DNA from: Candidatus Zixiibacteriota bacterium
GTDB lineage: Bacteria > Zixibacteria > MSB-5A5 > GN15 > FEB-12
DNA length: 7,545 nt
Reading direction: 5' to 3'
Assembly (NCBI GenBank): GCA_022570975.1
Contig: JACZYS010000012.1
Span: 13,970-21,514 of the forward strand
Part shown: piece by piece, positions 5,927 to 7,545 of the stretch
Layout: each line of letters begins with the position of its first letter
How positions within the stretch are numbered: the first letter of the stretch is position 1
Position numbers and translations under genes: made by a program
Notes under the pieces: model-generated
Seen by the model: only the letters and a program-made list of their open reading frames with translations
The model's database searches: none
Told to the model about the DNA's origin: nothing

Positions 5927-6832
5927 GTGAATTCTTCTGAGAACAAGGCCAATGACTTTCTGGCAGAAGGGGACAGGCTATTCAAGCAGCAAGAGTATGA
6001 TGAAGCATTAGAAAACTATACAAATGCTTTAAGCCATTCTAAATTGGAATTTAATTTGCCGGTTGAAGTAGAATCTCTGTCTCAAATGGCAAGAATTTCT
6101 CTGAGGGAAAATGACCTTGACTCAGCTATTGACTGGCTTGACAAGGCGCAAGAGAAAACGACCGTTTCTGAGCCGATGGGCTATTCAAGATTTTTGGGTG
6201 TGAAAGGAAGATATTTCTGGAAATCCGAACAGATGGATGAGGCTCGCATGATATTCACTGAAATGTATCAATACTGCCTGGAGAAAGAATTGACCGGCAG
6301 GGCAATTGATGCCGCCCACATGGTGGCCATTGTCTCAGAATCTTTGGAAGAGCAGATAAAATGGTCACAGCTGGGTATAGAAACAGCAGAAAATAACGAT
6401 GCCGAATTCTGGCTCGGCCCCCTCTGGAATAATCTGGCCGGCACTTATTATGAAATGGACAAATTTGATTTAGCTTTAGACTGTTATCTCAAAGCAAGAG
6501 AGTATCACTGGCGTTTTTCCGGTGAAATGGGAAAACTGTTCGCCGACTATCATGTCGGTATGACCTACAGACATCTCAAAGATTATAAAAAAGCAGCCCA
6601 ATGGTTGCGACCGGTTCTGGCCTGGGCTGAAAGACTGGGTAATCATTCGGCTATTGGTCAGGCTTGCGAAGATTTGGCAGAGATTGAACTGGCCATAAAT
6701 AATAAGTCTGAAGGGTTGAAACTTCTGAATCAGGCCAAACAGCAATATCAGGCCGCCGGATTTGACAGCAGTTGGAAAGAGGTCTGGGATAATGTTATTT
6801 TAAGAATCAAACAGGTGAAAGAAAGCAACTGA
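5927..6832 (+). CDS. Tetratricopeptide-repeat protein
   Basis: A 301-residue protein made almost wholly of TPR-like helical hairpins, with no signal peptide or membrane segment, so probably cytoplasmic. Recognisable units lie near residues 8-37 (AEGDRLFKQQEYDEALENYTNAL), 47-77 (ENDLDSAIDWLDKAQ), 86-118, 165-194 (NNLAGTYYEMDKFDLALDCY), 205-237 (GMTYRHLKDYKKAAQWL) and 244-277. TPR arrays mediate protein-protein contacts; no enzymatic motif is seen, and the partner is unknown. The start is GTG at 5927-5929: an in-frame TAA lies at 5903-5905 with no ATG between, and the first TPR begins a few residues in. The Shine-Dalgarno is weak (AAAGAG, 5 nt spacing). It is divergent from gmd and 78 nt upstream of the exported repeat protein, so those two may be co-transcribed. 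Confidence 0.88.
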   Translation: MNSSENKANDFLAEGDRLFKQQEYDEALENYTNALSHSKLEFNLPVEVESLSQMARISLRENDLDSAIDWLDKAQEKTTVSEPMGYSRFLGVKGRYFWKSEQMDEARMIFTEMYQYCLEKELTGRAIDAAHMVAIVSESLEEQIKWSQLGIETAENNDAEFWLGPLWNNLAGTYYEMDKFDLALDCYLKAREYHWRFSGEMGKLFADYHVGMTYRHLKDYKKAAQWLRPVLAWAERLGNHSAIGQACEDLAEIELAINNKSEGLKLLNQAKQQYQAAGFDSSWKEVWDNVILRIKQVKESN

Positions 6833-6844
6833 GAAATTCTATCC

Positions 6845-6860
6845 GGAGAATGGACTCTCC
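6845..6860 (+). repeat. Short hairpin between the TPR gene and the exported-protein gene
   Basis: GGAGA (6845-6849), a 6-nt loop and TCTCC (6856-6860) form a perfect 5-bp stem 13 nt after the TPR stop. No T-run follows, so it is not a standard terminator. It may be an RNA-processing or attenuation element, or chance. Confidence 0.25.
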
Positions 6861-6879
6861 TAAAGAAGGTAGATATATT
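6851..6879 (+). promoter_or_regulatory. Weak candidate promoter for the exported-protein gene
   Basis: TGGACT (6851-6856, 4 of 6 to the -35 consensus) and TATATT (6874-6879, 5 of 6 to the -10) are spaced by 17 bp, with a start expected near 6886. This would let the downstream gene be expressed apart from the TPR gene. The match is only moderate. Confidence 0.3.
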
Positions 6880-6897
6880 TCCGAAATCTAATGTAAT

Positions 6898-6903
6898 GGA
6901 GGA
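6898..6903 (+). promoter_or_regulatory. Shine-Dalgarno of the exported repeat protein
   Basis: GGAGGA lies 7 nt before the ATG at 6911-6913, a near-ideal site. It fixes the start of a gene that runs off the window and argues against the long antisense frame over the same bases. Confidence 0.85.
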
Positions 6904-6910
6904 CATTAAT

Positions 6911-7545
6911 ATGAATAAGATAAAATTGACAGTTTTCACTATTAGCCTTTTCTTTTTGATTTCCGCAGCTATTTCAGCACAGGATAAAACCTCATTTGAT
7001 GAGCTAATTATTTTAAGAGATTCTGCTTTTTTGCTTGAGGCAAATATCTTTGCCCCAAAAACATGGAAAAAAGCTGATGAGCTATATCTCAAAGCCAAAA
7101 CAGCAATCAATAGAGGGAAAAAACAGAAAGATATAAACAAGTATACTGCAGAAAGCAGAGAATACACCGACAACGCCATAAGAGCCTCAGAAGTTGCCCA
7201 CCTCTCCCTTTCTGAATATCTGGACAAACGGGAAAGAGCCAAAAAAGCAAAAGCCCAGTCTCTTGCCCCGGAATTATATGCCAAAGCTGAAAAACAATTT
7301 GTAAAAGCTACTGCAAAAGTTGAGAGTGGGAATGTAAAATCCGGTCTCAAGGAAGCAGATAAATCACAGTCACTTTTTGATGTGGCTGAAATGAGAGCTA
7401 TCAGAATTGAAATTCTTGGGAATGCCGACAAACTGATTGCCACAGCAATTGCCGATGATGCCGGCAAATATGCTCTTTCTACTCTGGATAAAGCGCGCTC
7501 TGCCCTGACCAAGGGAAACGCAATTCTTGTAAGAGATCGATATGA
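6911..7545 (+). CDS. Partial: exported Ala/Lys-rich helical-repeat protein, N-terminal part of a DUF4398/OmpA-like envelope protein
   Basis: The frame is open from the ATG to the window edge (211 codons plus 2 nt); the C-terminus is missing. A signal peptide is clear: Lys3 and Lys5, a hydrophobic core (6-19), then SAAISA with probable cleavage after Ala23. Gln24 at +1, with no Cys, means it is not a lipoprotein. The mature part is helical with three copies of a 27-residue unit starting at 44, 115 and 177. Shared positions are Ala at 1, 5, 12, 19 and 22 (Lys136 replaces the last Ala in copy 2), Lys at 18 and Gly at 26; the first two copies also have AlaPro at 5-6 and an aromatic at 9. Such alanine-spaced repeats precede a peptidoglycan-binding OmpA domain in proteins I know as DUF4398/OmpA-family. 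An OmpA domain beyond the edge is therefore likely but unseen. A role at the periplasm or outer membrane is inferred. Confidence 0.8.
   Translation, partial: MNKIKLTVFTISLFFLISAAISAQDKTSFDELIILRDSAFLLEANIFAPKTWKKADELYLKAKTAINRGKKQKDINKYTAESREYTDNAIRASEVAHLSLSEYLDKRERAKKAKAQSLAPELYAKAEKQFVKATAKVESGNVKSGLKEADKSQSLFDVAEMRAIRIEILGNADKLIATAIADDAGKYALSTLDKARSALTKGNAILVRDRY

Noticed and set aside
6476..6745. Minus-strand 89-codon frame opposite the TPR gene
   Set aside because: The plus frame over the same bases encodes clear TPR helices; the minus frame shows no motif.
6748..7512. Open minus-strand frame of 254 residues
   Set aside because: It lies antisense to a plus-strand gene with a strong Shine-Dalgarno, signal peptide and internal repeats, and also overlaps the end of the TPR gene. 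Its Ser/Ala/Leu-rich translation is what the opposite strand of Lys/Ala-rich coding sequence gives. It has no recognisable motif.

Overview
The window reads as chromosomal DNA from a Gram-negative-type bacterium of moderate GC (low-to-mid 40s percent by eye). It carries nucleotide-sugar genes for surface polysaccharide, a probable exported envelope protein, and HEAT/TPR scaffold proteins. The N-terminal domain shared by the two left-end proteins is of a kind I associate with Deltaproteobacteria/Myxococcota and with candidate phyla such as Zixibacteria. That placement is an inference and no rRNA or marker gene here tests it. There are no tRNAs, rRNAs, insertion sequences, CRISPR arrays or phage genes, and every gene is intact apart from the two cut by the window edges.

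Two divergent units face away from a 197-bp intergenic region (5730-5926). The left unit is on the minus strand, in transcription order: gmd (GDP-mannose 4,6-dehydratase, 4767-5729), rmd-like GDP-4-keto-6-deoxymannose reductase (3803-4762, 4-nt gap), a WbpA-like UDP-GlcNAc 6-dehydrogenase (2416-3759, 43-nt gap), a 645-residue HEAT-repeat protein (341-2278, after a 137-nt gap), and the first 113 codons of a second protein with the same N-terminal domain (1-341, overlapping by one base in TAATG). The right unit is on the plus strand: a 301-residue TPR protein with a GTG start (5927-6832), then the first 211 codons of an exported Ala/Lys-rich helical-repeat protein (6911 to the edge), resembling the N-terminal part of DUF4398/OmpA-family proteins.

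Gmd and Rmd together should turn GDP-D-mannose into GDP-D-rhamnose (or a close 6-deoxyhexose), and the WbpA-like enzyme should turn UDP-GlcNAc into UDP-GlcNAcA. Both are precursors of O-antigen-type or capsular glycans. No glycosyltransferase or export gene lies in the window. The two paralogous proteins downstream may be regulators or scaffolds. Their co-orientation with sugar genes is suggestive, but the 137-nt gap could separate transcription units.

The best regulatory signal is a sigma70-like promoter for gmd (TTGACC, 17 bp, TATATT) with a 6-2-6 palindrome over its -10 and start region. A candidate promoter for the opposite gene abuts its -35. I saw no clear Rho-independent terminator. 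I did not find a convincing new biological system. The items most worth following are the paralogous N-terminal-domain pair beside the sugar operon, the palindrome at the divergent promoter, and an apparent excess of the tetranucleotide CCGG.
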